A program made the translations under genes and the position numbers. Positions 20,770 to 33,032 of a stretch of DNA of 64,000 bases are shown piece by piece. The notes beneath the pieces were generated by a model. That model did not search any database. It saw only the letters and a program-made list of their open reading frames with translations, and was not told where the DNA came from. Positions within the stretch are counted from its first letter, which is position 1, and each line of letters starts with the position of its first letter. This DNA is from Annona cherimola (lineage: Eukaryota > Streptophyta > Magnoliopsida > Magnoliales > Annonaceae), in NCBI GenBank assembly GCA_030490835.1, contig CM059975.1, forward strand, positions 48,847,174-48,911,173. Reading direction: 5' to 3'.

Positions 20770-21948
20770 CGAGATAAGATGGGTTGAGGTTGAATCCTTG
20801 AAGCAGTCCTTTTGATTTTGGCGAACTTGGCCGATTTTAGTGGAGTTGCTGCTTTTTCGTTGGGAGACAACCACTGGAAATGGGTTTTGCCGGTTGAAGA
20901 GGACTGCTTTGATTGGAGCTCATGGGCGAAGCAGGCAAATCCATTTGCTGGAATTAGGCGTAGAAGACGCCTGGTGATTGGGGCTGAATCGTGGCTGCCG
21001 GATTTGATGGAGAAGGGGCTCGCCGGAATTGCCTGGACGGCCGAAGATGTGGCTTGCAATTGTGCATGGTTGCTGCGATTAAAAGAGATGATTAAAATTT
21101 CTAATTTGGCTAGCTGCTTGGTTGATGGGTTTAGAAGATTGGTTTTCTGCTGCCGGTTTTGAGTTGCTGGAATCCATGGCTGAAATTAGGGGTTGCTGCT
21201 TTCTTGGTCGATTTCGGTGGATAGGTAAATTTTTCAAAAGGGCCAGTCGGTTCGAAGCTGGAACAAATGGATGCTCGGTGGAATGGGTTTTCAGCCGTAA
21301 CTCAGGTTGGGCGATTTGGGGGTGATGCTTCGGTTTCTGCTTATGACATGGAGAAGGATATGGAAGCTGGTCGGTGTGGAAGAACAGGGCTGGTTCACGG
21401 CGGAAATGTTACCAAATTTTTCTGCCGCTTTGGGGAAGATGGAGCACCGGAATATGGTGCTCTGGCGGTGTATGGTCGCGTGTACTCATGCAGCAGGCAA
21501 AAACGTAGATTTCAATATTTAAGTTTTGTCAAAATAAGTTTAATAAGCTTGCTGAGATTTTTAATTTACTTTTTAGCCCTTTTTTGAATTTATTTATTAT
21601 TATTATTATTTTTATCTTAAAATGTTTTGACAGTTTGCTTTATAACCATAGTTTAAATTATATTTATAATTTTATGTATGATTTTCCAAATTAGATGATT
21701 TTATAATTTTGCCCAAATTACATTAATATGCTAATACAAATTTTAACATTAAAATTTTCTAGGGGATTGTGTCATAGTTTTATATTTTCAAGAACGTTGC
21801 AAAATAGCTTCTTTTGTAGCAAAATTAAAGATTCTATTAAAAATATGATTTTCATGAAATTTCACGTAGAACCTGCATTTAATTAATGATTTAATACTTA
21901 ACGGTGTGCATTTAATATGAAATTAAATGAAAATTTTTAAACTTATCA

Positions 21949-23012
21949 CACCCCCCAACTTAAACATTGCTAGTCCCTTAGCAATGGAAATAGTTTAATA
22001 TATTATTCCCCTTTTTTTTTAAAATCATAATGTACTACTAATTTTTATAAAAATCTAGGTGCATTGCTAATAATGATATTAAGCTTTAGAAGAAAATTTT
22101 CTTTAGTAAATATGAGTAAAATATTTTTCATGATGCATATAAAAGATTATAACACGTGTGTATGTGTATTAATGAACAAATGGGTATTAGATAAATAAAT
22201 TATTTTCAACTCATCCAATCTAAGTAATATTCTCATCAAAATTATGATAGTAACAGTTATTATTTTTTTTTTCAACATTTTTTTTTCTTCCCCTCACCAT
22301 ATTTCAGGATATCTAGGGATTTTCTTTTCTATTTTTTTCTATTCTCCCCTCACCATATTTCAGGGTATCTGGGGATCTAAAATTTTTTTATTATTATTTT
22401 TTTTCTATTCTCCCCTCACCATATTTCAAGGTATCTGGGAATCTAAAATTTTTTTTTATTATTTTTTTTACTAAAACAGCTATCAATTACAATGATATTA
22501 AAGATTACTTGCTTGGATGAGAGAGAAAAACTATATTATCATGGTACCCACATGGTTCATTGACGTGTAAGTGCAATCAGTGATAATAAAATTTTGAAAA
22601 CACCATGAAAATATTTTTACAAATATAACTAATTACAGTTTGCTTCTTCACTTAGTATCAAGCATAGCAAGTGTACTTTGATTTATCTCTATGTTTTTTT
22701 AAAAAATTATTTTATATAATAATAATTATTTTATTTCTTTTATATTATATATATATTTTTAAAAAAAAAATCACATTAAGCAAGCCAGACCCCCCAACTT
22801 AAATGTTGCTATACAAAATATAATTTTATAAAAATAAGATAGCAGGGAAGGAGACAACCTGGGGTGTCATTTTGTAATTGAATAATGCAACAGTATTCTC
22901 CTGCAAAATTTTCTTTTCCTGTAAAAAGAAACAAACATATATGGGAAATATTGGGTTGCCTCCCAATCAGTGCTAAGTTTAACGTCTTCAGCCAGAAATT
23001 GTGAAGTTTAGT
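21949..23012 (-). other. Athila C 3' non-coding region
   Basis: It holds the terminal PPT (reverse complement of 21949-21965: AAGTTGGGGGGTG), an internal copy of the same block at 22785-22808, and three copies of the motif shared with Athila B (22290-22317, 22346-22374, 22412-22440). The post-pol block at 22952-22993 reads GGCTGAAGACG...AGCACTGATTGGGAGGCAACCC on the minus strand. No env-like gene was found. Confidence 0.7.
22290..22440. repeat. Three copies of an Athila 3' motif
   Basis: Each copy reads CCCCTCACCATATTTCARGR followed by TATCTRGG, spaced 56-66 bp and separated by T-rich tracts. A fourth copy is in Athila B at 18282-18310. The rest of the two 3' regions does not align by eye, so the motif stands out as conserved. 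Confidence 0.8.
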
Positions 23013-24119
23013 TCAATGAGGGTCAATCAGTCCAACCTTTTTAATAATCTTATCATTAGAAATGTCCTCAATATATGGCTTAAGTCGTTGACCATTCACT
23101 GTAAAAATATTTCCACTCTGTGGATCACGAATTTTTACAGCATCATAAGGAAATATTTTATCTACAATGAAAGGTCCATCCGATCGAGATCTTAATTTTC
23201 CAAGAAATAAGCGTAACTTTGAATTAAATAACCATACTTTTTGATTGGGTTCAAAAGTTTTTCTAGATATATGTTTATCATGAAATGTTTTCATTTTGCT
23301 TTTATAAATTTGAGAATTTTCATACGCTTCTTTGCGTAATTCTTCCAACTCATTTAATTGCAATTTTCGATGTGATCCTGCGGTATTTAAATCCAAATTG
23401 TATTGTTTGATAGCCCAGTAAGCCTTCTGTTCTAATTCTACAGGAAGATGACAAGCTTTTCCATACACTAACCTGAAAGGAGACATTCCAATAGGAGTTT
23501 TAAATGCTGTTCTATAGGCCCATAGTGCATCATCTAATCTATCTGACCAATCTTTACGATCAGTCCTAATAGTCTTTTGCAATATATTTTTAATTTCCCT
23601 ATTAGAAACCTCTACTTGACCACTGGTCTGAGGATGATAAGCTCTGGCTATTTTATGAGTGATTCCATATTTCTTTAGTAAGGCTCTAAACTGGTAGTTG
23701 GTAAAATGTGTTCCACCGTCGCTAATGATAGCTCTAGGAAAACCAAATCGAGAAAAAATATTTTTCTGAATGAATTTTAAAACTACCTTGTGGTCATTAG
23801 TCTTAGTTGCGGCAGCCTCAATCCATTTATATACATAGTCTACTGCCACTAAGATGTATTCATATCCATAAGATGGTGGAAATGGCCCCATAAAATCTAT
23901 TCCCCATATATCAAATATTTCAACGACAAGAATAGGGTTCAAAGGCATCATATTTCTTTTTGTAATATTTTCTATTGCTTGACATTTAATGCAAGATTGG
24001 GTAAAATTGTAGGCATCTTTGAAAAGAGTCGGCCAATAAAAACCGCATTGCAATACCTTAGCTGCTGTTTTCTTTCTTGAAAAATGTCCTCCACATTCGA
24101 GATTGTGGCAAAAATTCAA
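23013..24119 (-). pseudogene. pol: Athila C integrase
   Basis: Integrase inserts the cDNA into the genome. The zinc-binding N-terminus (H...[14 protein letters not shown], then CIKCQ), the core with [10 protein letters not shown] (first Asp), [10 protein letters not shown] (second Asp) and the Glu in a [12 protein letters not shown] setting, and the C-terminal [15 protein letters not shown]...VNGQRLKPY are all present, ending at a natural stop at 23013-23015. It is in frame with the RT part (24126-26828) and separated from it by a single TAA at 24126-24128, so the whole is one pol with a nonsense codon. Confidence 0.88.
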
Positions 24120-24125
24120 AATACT

Positions 24126-26828
24126 TTATTGTTCATTTTCTGGAACACATCTGCGAATAATATTATCAGAACAAATTTTAAAAAGTTCCGGATCTTCCCA
24201 AATATAATATTTATCTTGAGCAAAGAATCTGTCTCTTTCTTGCTTTGTCCAATCTTTTGGAATCTGTCCTACTGCTTTATAATTGACAATGTGTGCAAAC
24301 CATGGAGGTGCTGCTTGAGTAACGGCTAAAAGATACTCATCTGGAAAAGAGTCGTTTATAGATGTGCTCTTTGGTGTAATAATTCGAGAAAGATGATCAG
24401 CGACTACATTTTCAGAACCTTTTTTATCTCGAATTTCAAGATCAAATTCCTGTAATAAGAGAATCCATCTAATAAGTCTTGGTTTTGCCTCTTTTTTAGA
24501 TAATAGATATTTCAACGCTGAATGATCTGAGTAGATGATAACTTTGGCTCCTAGTAGATAAGAAAGAAATTTTTCAAGGGCAAATACCACTGCAAGCAGT
24601 TCTTTTTCAGTGGTGGTATAGTTGATTTGGGCTTCAGTAAGTGTATGACTTGCATAATAAATTACCACAGGCTTCTTATTTACCCTTTGCCCTAAAATAG
24701 CCCCAACAACAAAATCAGAGGCATCACACATGATTTCAAATGGGAGGGACCAGTCAGGGGATTGAAGAATTGGAGCTTTAGTTAATGCTTCTTTTAGTAG
24801 CTCAAATGCCTTCAAGCATGATTCATCTAAGTTGAATGGAGAATCTTTACATAGTAAACTGGTTAATGGTCTGGAGATTTTAGAAAAATCTTGAATAAAT
24901 CGGCGATAGAAACTAGCATGACCAAGGAATGACCTAACTTGTCTCACTGAAGTTGGAGGAGGTAGATTAGTAATTAAATCGATTTTTTCTTTATCTACTT
25001 CTATCCCTCGTTCTGAGACTATATGGCCAAGAACTATTCCTTCATTTACCATGAAATAGCTCTTTTCCCAACTCAGTACTAGATTCTTTTCTATACATAT
25101 TTTTAGCACTTTTTCTAAACAAGTGTCAAATGACTCCCCAAAAAGTGAAAAATCATCCATAAAAATTTCAAGAAATTCCCCTACCATATCTGAGAAGATT
25201 GCCATCATACATCGTTGAAAGGTTGCCGATGCGTTGCATAGCCCGAATGGCATTCTCCTAAATGCAAATGTGTCGTATGGGCAAGTAAAGGTGGTCTTTT
25301 CTTGATCTTCTGGATAAATGGCGACCTGATTGTATCCTGAATATCCATCTAGGAAGCAAAAGTATTTTTGACCTGCTAATTTTTCTAGAATTTGATCAAT
25401 GAATGGGAGTGGAAAATGATCTTTCTTAGTCATAGCATTTAATTTTCTATAATCAATGTAAACTCTCCATCCTGTGGTCAATCTAGTAGGTATTGTTTCA
25501 CCTTTTTCATTGGTTATTACTATGAGTCCAGATTTCTTTGGTACGACTTGGGTTGGGCTTACCCATTTACTATCAGAAATTGGATAAATGATTCCTGCAT
25601 CAAGCCATTTGACAACTTCCTTTTTCACTACCTCTTTCATAATGGGGTTTAGTCTTCTTTGCATTTCTCTACTTGGTTTAGCATTTTCCTCTAAGTATAT
25701 ATGATGCATGCAAATAGATGGACTAATTCCTTTTAAATCAGCCACTGACCAACCTATAGCACTCTTATGTATTCTAAGAATATCAATAAGTTGTTTTTCT
25801 TGAGTTATAATTAGATTTGAGGCTATCACTACTGGTAGCGTTTGATTAGGACCCAAAAATGCATATTTAAGAGAGGTAGGTAGAGATTTAAGCTCAAGTT
25901 GTGGTGGTAACTCAGTAGATGGAGGTGATGGCTGAGATTGCAAAATTGGTAAAGGTTCAACAGTATTCCAATTGTTAAAGGACGGAGGACAATTATTAAA
26001 AGCATTTACCTCTTTTATGGAATCATGTTCAAAATCGAGCGTGAAACTTGACAAATCATTGATAATGTCAACCGTAAGACACCCTTCATCACCGTGTGGG
26101 TACTTAGAAGCTTTAAAAATATCAATTTTGAATTTTTCACCTCCAAATGAGATGTCCATTATACCAGTTTCACAATTAATATTAGCTTTTGCAGTGGCTA
26201 AGAACGGGCGCCCTAAAATGATAGGTGCATTGTTTAGCTCTGAATTCGAGGTCATGTCAAGAATAAGAAAATCCACTGGGAAATAACAATCATTAATCTT
26301 TATTATGACATCTTCAATAAGTCCTCGTGGAGTTTTCACCGATCTGTCTGCAAGTTGTAGATGACTGAAGTGGGTTTTAATTCTCCCATGTTAAAATTTT
26401 TCATAAACAGAAGTGGGTAAGAGATTAACACTAGCCCCAAGGTCTAAAAGTGCTTTATCAAATGTTATTCCGCCTATATCACAAGAAATAAGTGGAGTAC
26501 TAGGATCTTGTAATTTTTGTGGAAGTTTATCTAAAATTGCTGCACTCGCCTTTGCTGGGAGCATGATCTTTTGCAAGGTGGAACGAGGTTCTCTCTTTTG
26601 AGTGCAAAGGTCTTTTAAGAACTTCGCATAGGCTGGAACATGTTTGATAGCGTCAATAAGAGGAATGTTAATATTAACTTGTTTGAATAATTCCATCATT
26701 TCCTCATTTTGTGCAATCTTTTGTTTATTAGCAGATTTAGCTTTTAAGGCACTTGGGAAGGGGGCTACAGGTTGGTATTGATTGGGGTCTTCATCTATTG
26801 TTTCTTTTCCTTTATCTTCTCCCCCCAA
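24126..26828 (-). pseudogene. pol: Athila C protease, RT and RNase H
   Basis: One frame with one internal TAA (26391-26393). Protease shows DLGASVNLLP (about 26440) and [11 protein letters not shown] (about 26215). RT has [28 protein letters not shown] and the catalytic FMDDFSLFG (about 25150). RNase H has [32 protein letters not shown] and VADHLSR. The same frame continues from gag upstream (27845) and into integrase downstream, as in Athila elements that encode one Gag-Pol. All stops seen in this frame except the one at 28112 are TAA, compatible with C-to-T change of CAA codons. Confidence 0.88.
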
Positions 26829-26864
26829 TTTGGTTTCTACTAATTCTTGGTCATCCTCTAAAAT

Positions 26865-28525
26865 TTATTTTTGTTCTGTTTGATTAATAACTTTAGATTT
26901 ATATGGGTCTTCTAAAATTTTACCACTTCTTAACGTAGAGATCGCTCTTGCATTTTCAAATTGTGGGTTTTTTGAAATACCTGGTTTATTTTGAAAACCT
27001 GGAGGGTAATTTCTTGGATTGGGTATTGGTTGACTAGGTAGATGTCCTACCTCTCTTCTTCTGTTTGTTTCAGCTATCTGACCTATCTGGTTTTCTAAGT
27101 TCGATATCGATTGACCCATATGACTTTCCAACTTAGATATAGATTGTTGGAAAAATTATTTTAATTCTACAAATTTTTCATTAACATCATTAGCTGGAAA
27201 AGGGGGTTGGTAGCTTGATGAATAATTGGCTTGTGACTCAATTTGCGGTCCTTTTGAGTACGTATTGGTTTGAAAATTAAGTTGCGGTTGTTGATTTTGG
27301 TAATAATTTTGTGTTGAAGGTTTGGAAAATTGTGAAGTAGAAGGATTTGCAACTTGGTATTGAGTTTGATTTTTCCAAGAAAAGTTAAGATGATTTCTCC
27401 AACCTGTATTATAGGTATTGGAGTATGGATCATTATTTGGTTTGGAAAATCCTTGAGCTGCCTGCACTTGCTCTTGGATGAAAGGTGGGAGTTGAGCTGC
27501 AGTAGGGCATTCACTTATAGCATGTGTTGGGCTTGAACACAAAGCACAAATTTCTTGAGGCGATTGAAGATTGGGATATGGACAAGGTGGAGGTTGATTA
27601 TTCCACATTTGATTTACTTTTTGTGTTAGCTCATCCATTTTTTCTAATTTTTCTAATTTTTGTGCAATAAAATTTATATCTATTCTTGAATTAGGTTCCA
27701 TATGATTTCTAACTTCATATAATCCTGCCTTTTTAGATGAGCCCATATTTCTTTCATACGATGATAATGAAGCATGATTTATGGAATTTTCACTAAGCAT
27801 TTCAAATAAATCATATGCTTCATACTCATAAATGCTCCTCCACATGATGCGTCTACCATTTGTTTATAATGCTCGGCTAATCCTTCATAAAATGCTTGGG
27901 CAATTTGCCATTTAGATAATCCGTGATGCGGACATTTTCTTAATAATTCTTTTAATCTTTCCCAGGATTCATGGATTTTCTCCCCAGGTGTTTGGGAAAA
28001 TTGGGTAATTGCTCTTCTCATGGTATTGGTTCGGCCTATAGGATAGAATTTTTTTAGAAACTCTTGTTGCATCATTTTCCAAGTAGTAATAGGTCTACTT
28101 AGCGTTCCTAATCAATATTTAGCCTTATCTTTGAGGGAAAATGGAAAAAGCCTTAATTTGAGAGCATCGTCAGAAAAACCTTGTATTTTTACTGTGGAGC
28201 AAATTTCTAAAAATTCATCCAGATGCCTATAAGGATCTTCATTAGTATTTCCATAAAAAGATGGAAGCATTTGGATGGTTCCTGGTTTGATTTCATATTG
28301 ATTGGCTTGCGTTTGAGGTAGTTGAATGCAAGAAGAGGGATTATAATTGGTTTGAATGAAATATTCTTTCATTTGTTTAGGAGGATCGGGTTCAGGATTA
28401 TTAATTTCTAACATTCGATTTTGATCCATTATATATTTTTGTGCTTTTCTTAATTGATGTAGGAATCTTTCAATTTCAAGGTTTGGTTTAATCAACTCAG
28501 GATTTAAAGATTTCCTACCATGCAT
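26865..28525 (-). pseudogene. gag: Athila C gag
   Basis: Starts at a real ATG (28525-28523, MHGRKSLNPE). The capsid part includes FYGNTNEDPYRHLDEFLEIC, FLKKFYPIGRTN and LKELLRKCPHHGLS; a zinc knuckle CALCSSPTHAISEC follows (about 27510-27550), then a Gln/Asn-rich segment and a TLRSGK motif typical of Athila upstream of the protease. Defects: TGA at 28112-28114, a frameshift near 27840, TAA at 27156-27158 and TAA at 26865-26867. Otherwise the gene is complete. Confidence 0.85.
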
Positions 28526-29090
28526 ATATCACTAGAACTATATTTTGTTTTAATATATATATTTTTTTTTAGCGTGCTAGATAAGCCGTTAAATGGACCT
28601 AAAAGGGGTAAGGCAAGCTCAAAAAATAGAACTATGAACTGAATGAGAGAATAAAATATGCAAGCACCAAGAAAAATAATAACAATAATAAGTATGAGAT
28701 ATGAAGTTTTTTTTTTTTCAGAATAAATGTGTAAATGCGCAACCAGATATGAAATACAAGTTAGCGGGTTAGCTAGTTAGATATAATGCGAGTTAATGAC
28801 AGAAATTAAACGTGCAAAGAGTAAAATGTAAACGGTGTAGAAAAGGGGTTCAAGATCAGAAATGAGAAAAAATATGAAAAGGTGTAGACATGGGGGTTAA
28901 AGAAGGGAGATGCAACTGTTAAGGCTTTTAGATGATGCGAGTTTTTTTTAGAAATTTTTTAAATGATGCGAGTTAGTCAATCACACCCATGTATCTCAAT
29001 TAGACGCAATTAGTACTTCAAGAAATAAAGCAACACAAGATGAGATTTAATTAAAGAAAATTTAAAGAAAATAATTCAAAATTTCATGCC
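28526..29090 (-). other. Athila C 5' leader
   Basis: AT-rich non-coding sequence between the primer-binding site and the gag ATG, about 565 bp. It contains a short duplication (GATGCGAGTT near 28933 and 28972). No gene is seen. Confidence 0.6.
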
Positions 29091-29108
29091 TCCCCGGCAA
29101 CGGCGCCA
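29091..29108 (-). other. tRNA-Asp primer-binding site of Athila C
   Basis: The reverse complement is TGGCGCCGTTGCCGGGGA, complementary to the 3' end of plant tRNA-Asp (GTC), six bases after the 5' LTR end. This type is known for Athila/Calypso elements. It is a perfect site, consistent with a recent insertion. Confidence 0.9.
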
Positions 29109-29114
29109 AAAACT

Positions 29115-31723
29115 TGATGCGCACCAAGTACTTGTCGTTAAGAGCATTGTGATCACCAGTTTAATTTAAATTAACCGAAACACATTAAAGCTACCACTAT
29201 ACGAGTGATAGTGTAGAATAACGGTGAGTCGGGTCGAATCCACAGAGAGGCTATATATTTTGAATTATTTTAAGCAAAAATAAAAGAGAAAAGTGAAAGA
29301 GGGTGCAGAGAAGAAAAAGAAAGAAATTAGAGAAAAAGAAATTAGAGAGAAAGGAGAAGAAATTAGAGAGAGAAGAAAGAAGAGAGAGAAAGCATATAAA
29401 TAAGAGAGAGAAAGAGACAGAGAAAGGAAAGAAGAAATTGTAAATAACTAAAAATTAAATCTAAACTAGGACAGTAATTAAAAGACTACAGAAATTAATC
29501 TACGAAAGCAGGAATGAAAATTGCATTAAATGTAATCTGAGAATTACAATGCATAAAAGCGATAAATCTATGCTAAATATTACAAATCTAAAATTAACAA
29601 CTACAAAGCATTAAAGAAAACTATAATTAACAGAAAATTTATTTACCCCAATTCTTGAAAAACCATTCTTTTTTAGGAGCAATCCAAGCCTTTGAAGTTT
29701 TTCCCACTTGGCAAAGGTCCCACCTCAATGGGCCCCACTTCAAGTGATGGGAGGATGAGTTGTGTGTCTTGGGATGAGTGGAGGGTCCCTTTTATAGAAG
29801 TGTGAGGGGCCCTCCCTTCAACGTGGAATCCGATGTGGGATTGCGTTCCCTAAAGTTGCATCAGTTCGTCTCCTCGTTGCCTTCTTGTTTGGCCTCTGCA
29901 TATGTCTTGGCCGGTAAATCTGTTGATGCCTGCGGCTTTGGCCTTCAGTGGCAGCGGGTTCAGACATGCGGAAGAGTTGCCGCCTGCATTTTATGGAGCT
30001 GGATTTTGCGGGTTTGTGAACGGCTAGAATTAGTATCGGTGGATGCTACTAGGCGAATGTTTGGATGTGGACGGTTGCTCGTGCGGAGGACGTTGACGGC
30101 CACCTTGCTGTCGATGCCCTCTTCCACCTCTTCGTCGAGGATTGATTCTGCATCGAAATCTTCGTCGTATCCATCATGCGGTTCTACTGGAGACGTCGGC
30201 TGGATTTCGGTATTGGTTGTGCTTGGGCGGGGCTTTCCGATGGAATATGATGGTTTAAGCTCAACCGGAGAAATCGGCCTCTCAGGGATTTGTTGGGTGA
30301 GCAGAAAACCGTCATTGTCGAATGAGGGGAAGGTCGGAAGCAGCTCTGAGGACTCGGATAATGATTCGTGAGACCTTGCATGCTTGTGCGGTTTTCTGAG
30401 GTGTTTGCTGGAGAAGATGCTGGGGTAAAGTTCGGAGAGAAGGGCAGCTGCTTCGTTGTAGGTTTGGTTCGAGATAAGATGGGTTGAGGTTGAATCCTTG
30501 AAGCAGTCCTTTTGATTTTGGCGAACTTGGTTTAGAACTGCCTGATGCGGTTAATTGGGGGTCGGCCGAAAGTTGGGTTTTTCTATTTGGTGGCTAGATG
30601 CTTGGCCGATTTTAGTGGAGTTGCTGCTTTTTCGTTGGGAGACAGCCACTGGAAATGGGTTTTGCCGGTTGAAGAGGACTGCTTTGATTGGAGCTCATGG
30701 GCGAAGCAGGCAAATCCATTTGCTGGAATTAGGCGTAGAAGACGCCTGATGATTGGGGCTGAATTGTGGCTGCCGGATTTGATGGAGAAGGGGCTCGCCG
30801 GAATTGCCTGGACGGCCGAAGATGTGGCTGGCAATTGTGCATGGTTGCTGCGATTAAAAGAGATGATTAAAATTTCTGATTTGGCTAGCTGCTTGGTTGA
30901 TGGGTTTAGAAGATTAGTTTTCTGCTGCTGGTTTTGAGTTGCTGGAATCCATGGCTGAAATTAGGGGTTGCTGCTTTCTTGGTCGATTTCGGTGGATAGG
31001 TAAATTTTTCAAAAGGGCCAGTCGGTTCGAAGCTGGAACAAATGGATGCTCGGTAGAATGGGTTTTCAGCCGTAACTCAGGTTGGGCGATTTGGGGGTGA
31101 TGCTTTGGTTTCTGCTTATGACATGGAGAAGGATATGGAAGCTGGTCGGTGCGGAAGAACAGGGCTGGTTCACGGCGGAAATGTTACCAGATTTTTCTGC
31201 CACTTTGAGGAAGATGGAGCACCGGAATATGGTGCTCCGGCGGTGTATGGTCGCGTGTACTCATGCAGCAGGCAAAAACGTAGATTTCAATATTTAAATT
31301 TTGTCAAAATAAGTTTAATAAGCTTGCTGAGATTTTTAATTTACTTTTTAGCCCTTTTTTGAATTTATTTATTATTATTATTATTTTTATCTTAAAATGT
31401 TTTGACAGTTTGCTTTATAACCATAGTTTAAATTATATTTATAATTTTATGTATGATTTTCCAAATTAGATGATTTTATAATTTTGCCCAAATTACATTA
31501 ATATGCTAATACAAATTTTAACATTAAAATTTTCTAGGGGATTGTGTCATAGTTTTATATTTTCAAGAACGTTGCAAAATAGCTTCTTTTATAGCAAAAT
31601 TAAAGATTCTATTAAAAATATGATTTTCATTAAATTTCACTTAGAACCTACATTTAATTAATTATTTAATACTTAACGGTGTGCATTTAATATGAAATTA
31701 AATGAAAATTTTTAAACTTATCA
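29115..31723 (-). repeat. Athila C 5' LTR (2609 bp)
   Basis: Same ends and organisation as the 3' LTR: TATA box 29787-29797, GA-rich tract 29296-29440, CIA2-like fragment 30107-30469. It keeps a 76-bp block at about 30530-30605 that the 3' LTR has lost. The length difference between the LTRs is exactly this block. Confidence 0.92.
30107..30469 (-). pseudogene. Captured CIA2/CIL-like fragment in Athila C 5' LTR
   Basis: Second copy of the fragment described at 20407-20769, offset by 9700 bp and nearly identical, with the NQTYNEAAAL and DFDAESILDEEVEEG segments intact. Presence in both LTRs shows that the fragment was in the LTR before this copy was reverse-transcribed, so it is carried as part of the family and did not insert here afterwards. 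Confidence 0.85.
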
Positions 31724-31729
31724 GAAACA

Positions 31730-32987
31730 CTTGTAATACTTTGAATTGTCCCGACCACCTCGACTTCAATTTTCCTGGAAATAATTTAAAACAAGAATTA
31801 AAAAGCAACACCATGTCATTAGCTTTGATTACCTTCTGCCGTTTGAGTTTTTCATGCCAAAATTTTGTCTTTTCCTTGTACATCTTTGAATTTTCATAGG
31901 CGTCGAGCTGAATCTCATCGAGTTCATCAAGCTGTAGTAGACGCCTTTCTCCTGCAGATTTCATATCAAAATTTAAAAATTTGATTGCCCAGTATGCTTT
32001 GTGCTCCAGCTCTACAGGCAAGTGGCATGATTTTCCATAGACTAGTCTGAAAGGTGTTGTTTGAATCGGAGTCTTGAATGTCGTGCGGTATGCCCAAAGA
32101 GCATCATCAAGTGGCCTTGCCCAATCTCGCCATGATTAGGATACCATCTTCTCAAGTATCAGTTTAATCTCGCGGTTCGAGATTTCAGCTTGACCACTTA
32201 TTTATGGGTGGTATGGGGTAGTGATTTTATGTGTGACCCCATATTTCTTAAGCAGTTGCTCCATTTTGTTGTTACAGAAGTGGCTTCCTCCGTCACTTAT
32301 GTTTGCTCGTGGTACACCGAATCTAGTGAAAATGTTGCGTTTTAAGAATTTGGCGACCACCCGTGAGACATTTGTTGGAGAAGCGATCACCTCCACCCAT
32401 CTAGTTACATAATCAACTGCCAAAAGTATGTACTAGTTGTTGAATGAGGATGGGAAAGGTCCCATGAAATCCATGCCCCAGACATCGAACGGTTCGACCT
32501 CGAGAATGCTTGTGAGTGGCATCTCATTTCGCTTTGAAATGTTTTCTGTCCTTTGGCACCTGTCACAGGTTAGTGTAAAAGATCGAGCATCTTTGAACAA
32601 AGTGGGCCAGAAGAAACCTGATTGTAGGATTTTTGCTGCAGTTTTGGTGGGACCCATGTGTCCACCATATGGTGAAGAATGACAGTGATAAAGGATGCTT
32701 TGGATTTCTTCAATTGGTACACATTGGCGAATCAGACCGTCGTCGCATCTTTTGTAAAGGTATGGGTCCTCCCATATGTAGTATTTTACGTCTGCCATGA
32801 ATCTCTTTTTCTGTTGATAACTGAAATTGGATGGAATTTCTTTACAGACTAAGTAATTAATAATGTCTCCATACCATGGCATCGACGCTTCTTTTAGTGC
32901 AAGCAGGGATTCATCGGGAAATTTCTCGTCAATTTGCTCATCAATTTTCTCAGTTGATGGTAATCTCGACAGATGATCAGCTACCAC
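31730..32987 (-). pseudogene. pol: Athila B integrase, N-terminal and core parts
   Basis: Minus-strand pieces show the zinc domain (HCHSSPYGGHMGPTKTAAKI and CDRCQ), WGMDFMGPFP with the first Asp, ISDGGSHFCN with the second Asp, and [10 protein letters not shown] near the C-terminus. Stops interrupt near 32433 and 32200. The Glu region (32100-32200) has further damage. The domain is cut at 31730 by Athila C and ends at 19270. Confidence 0.82.
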
Positions 32988-33032
32988 ATTCTCTGTTGTG
33001 ACTTTTTTGTCTCGGATTTCAAGGTCAAATTC

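Larger units (their letters stand above)
19416..21948 (-). repeat. Athila C 3' LTR (2533 bp) with captured gene fragment
   Basis: In + reading it starts TGATGCGCACCAAGT and ends AACTTATCA. The TATA box is on the minus strand at 20097-20087 (CTATAAAAGGG). R-U5 (19416-20060) has a GA-rich tract at 19577-19740 on the + strand. U3 (20100-21948) carries a CIA2-like coding fragment at 20407-20769. Compared with the 5' LTR, 76 bp are missing near 20828, between two CTTGG copies. Confidence 0.92.
19416..31723 (-). mobile_element. Athila-lineage Ty3 element C, 12.3 kb, nearly complete
   Basis: On the minus strand: 5' LTR 31723-29115, primer-binding site 29108-29091, gag from 28525, pol to 23013, 3' region, PPT at about 21965-21949, and 3' LTR 21948-19416. 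GAAACA occurs on both flanks (6-bp match; 5 is usual for Ty3). The two LTRs look about 98-99% identical by eye apart from one 76-bp indel, so this is the youngest large insertion here. It lies inside the integrase gene of Athila B. Confidence 0.93.
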
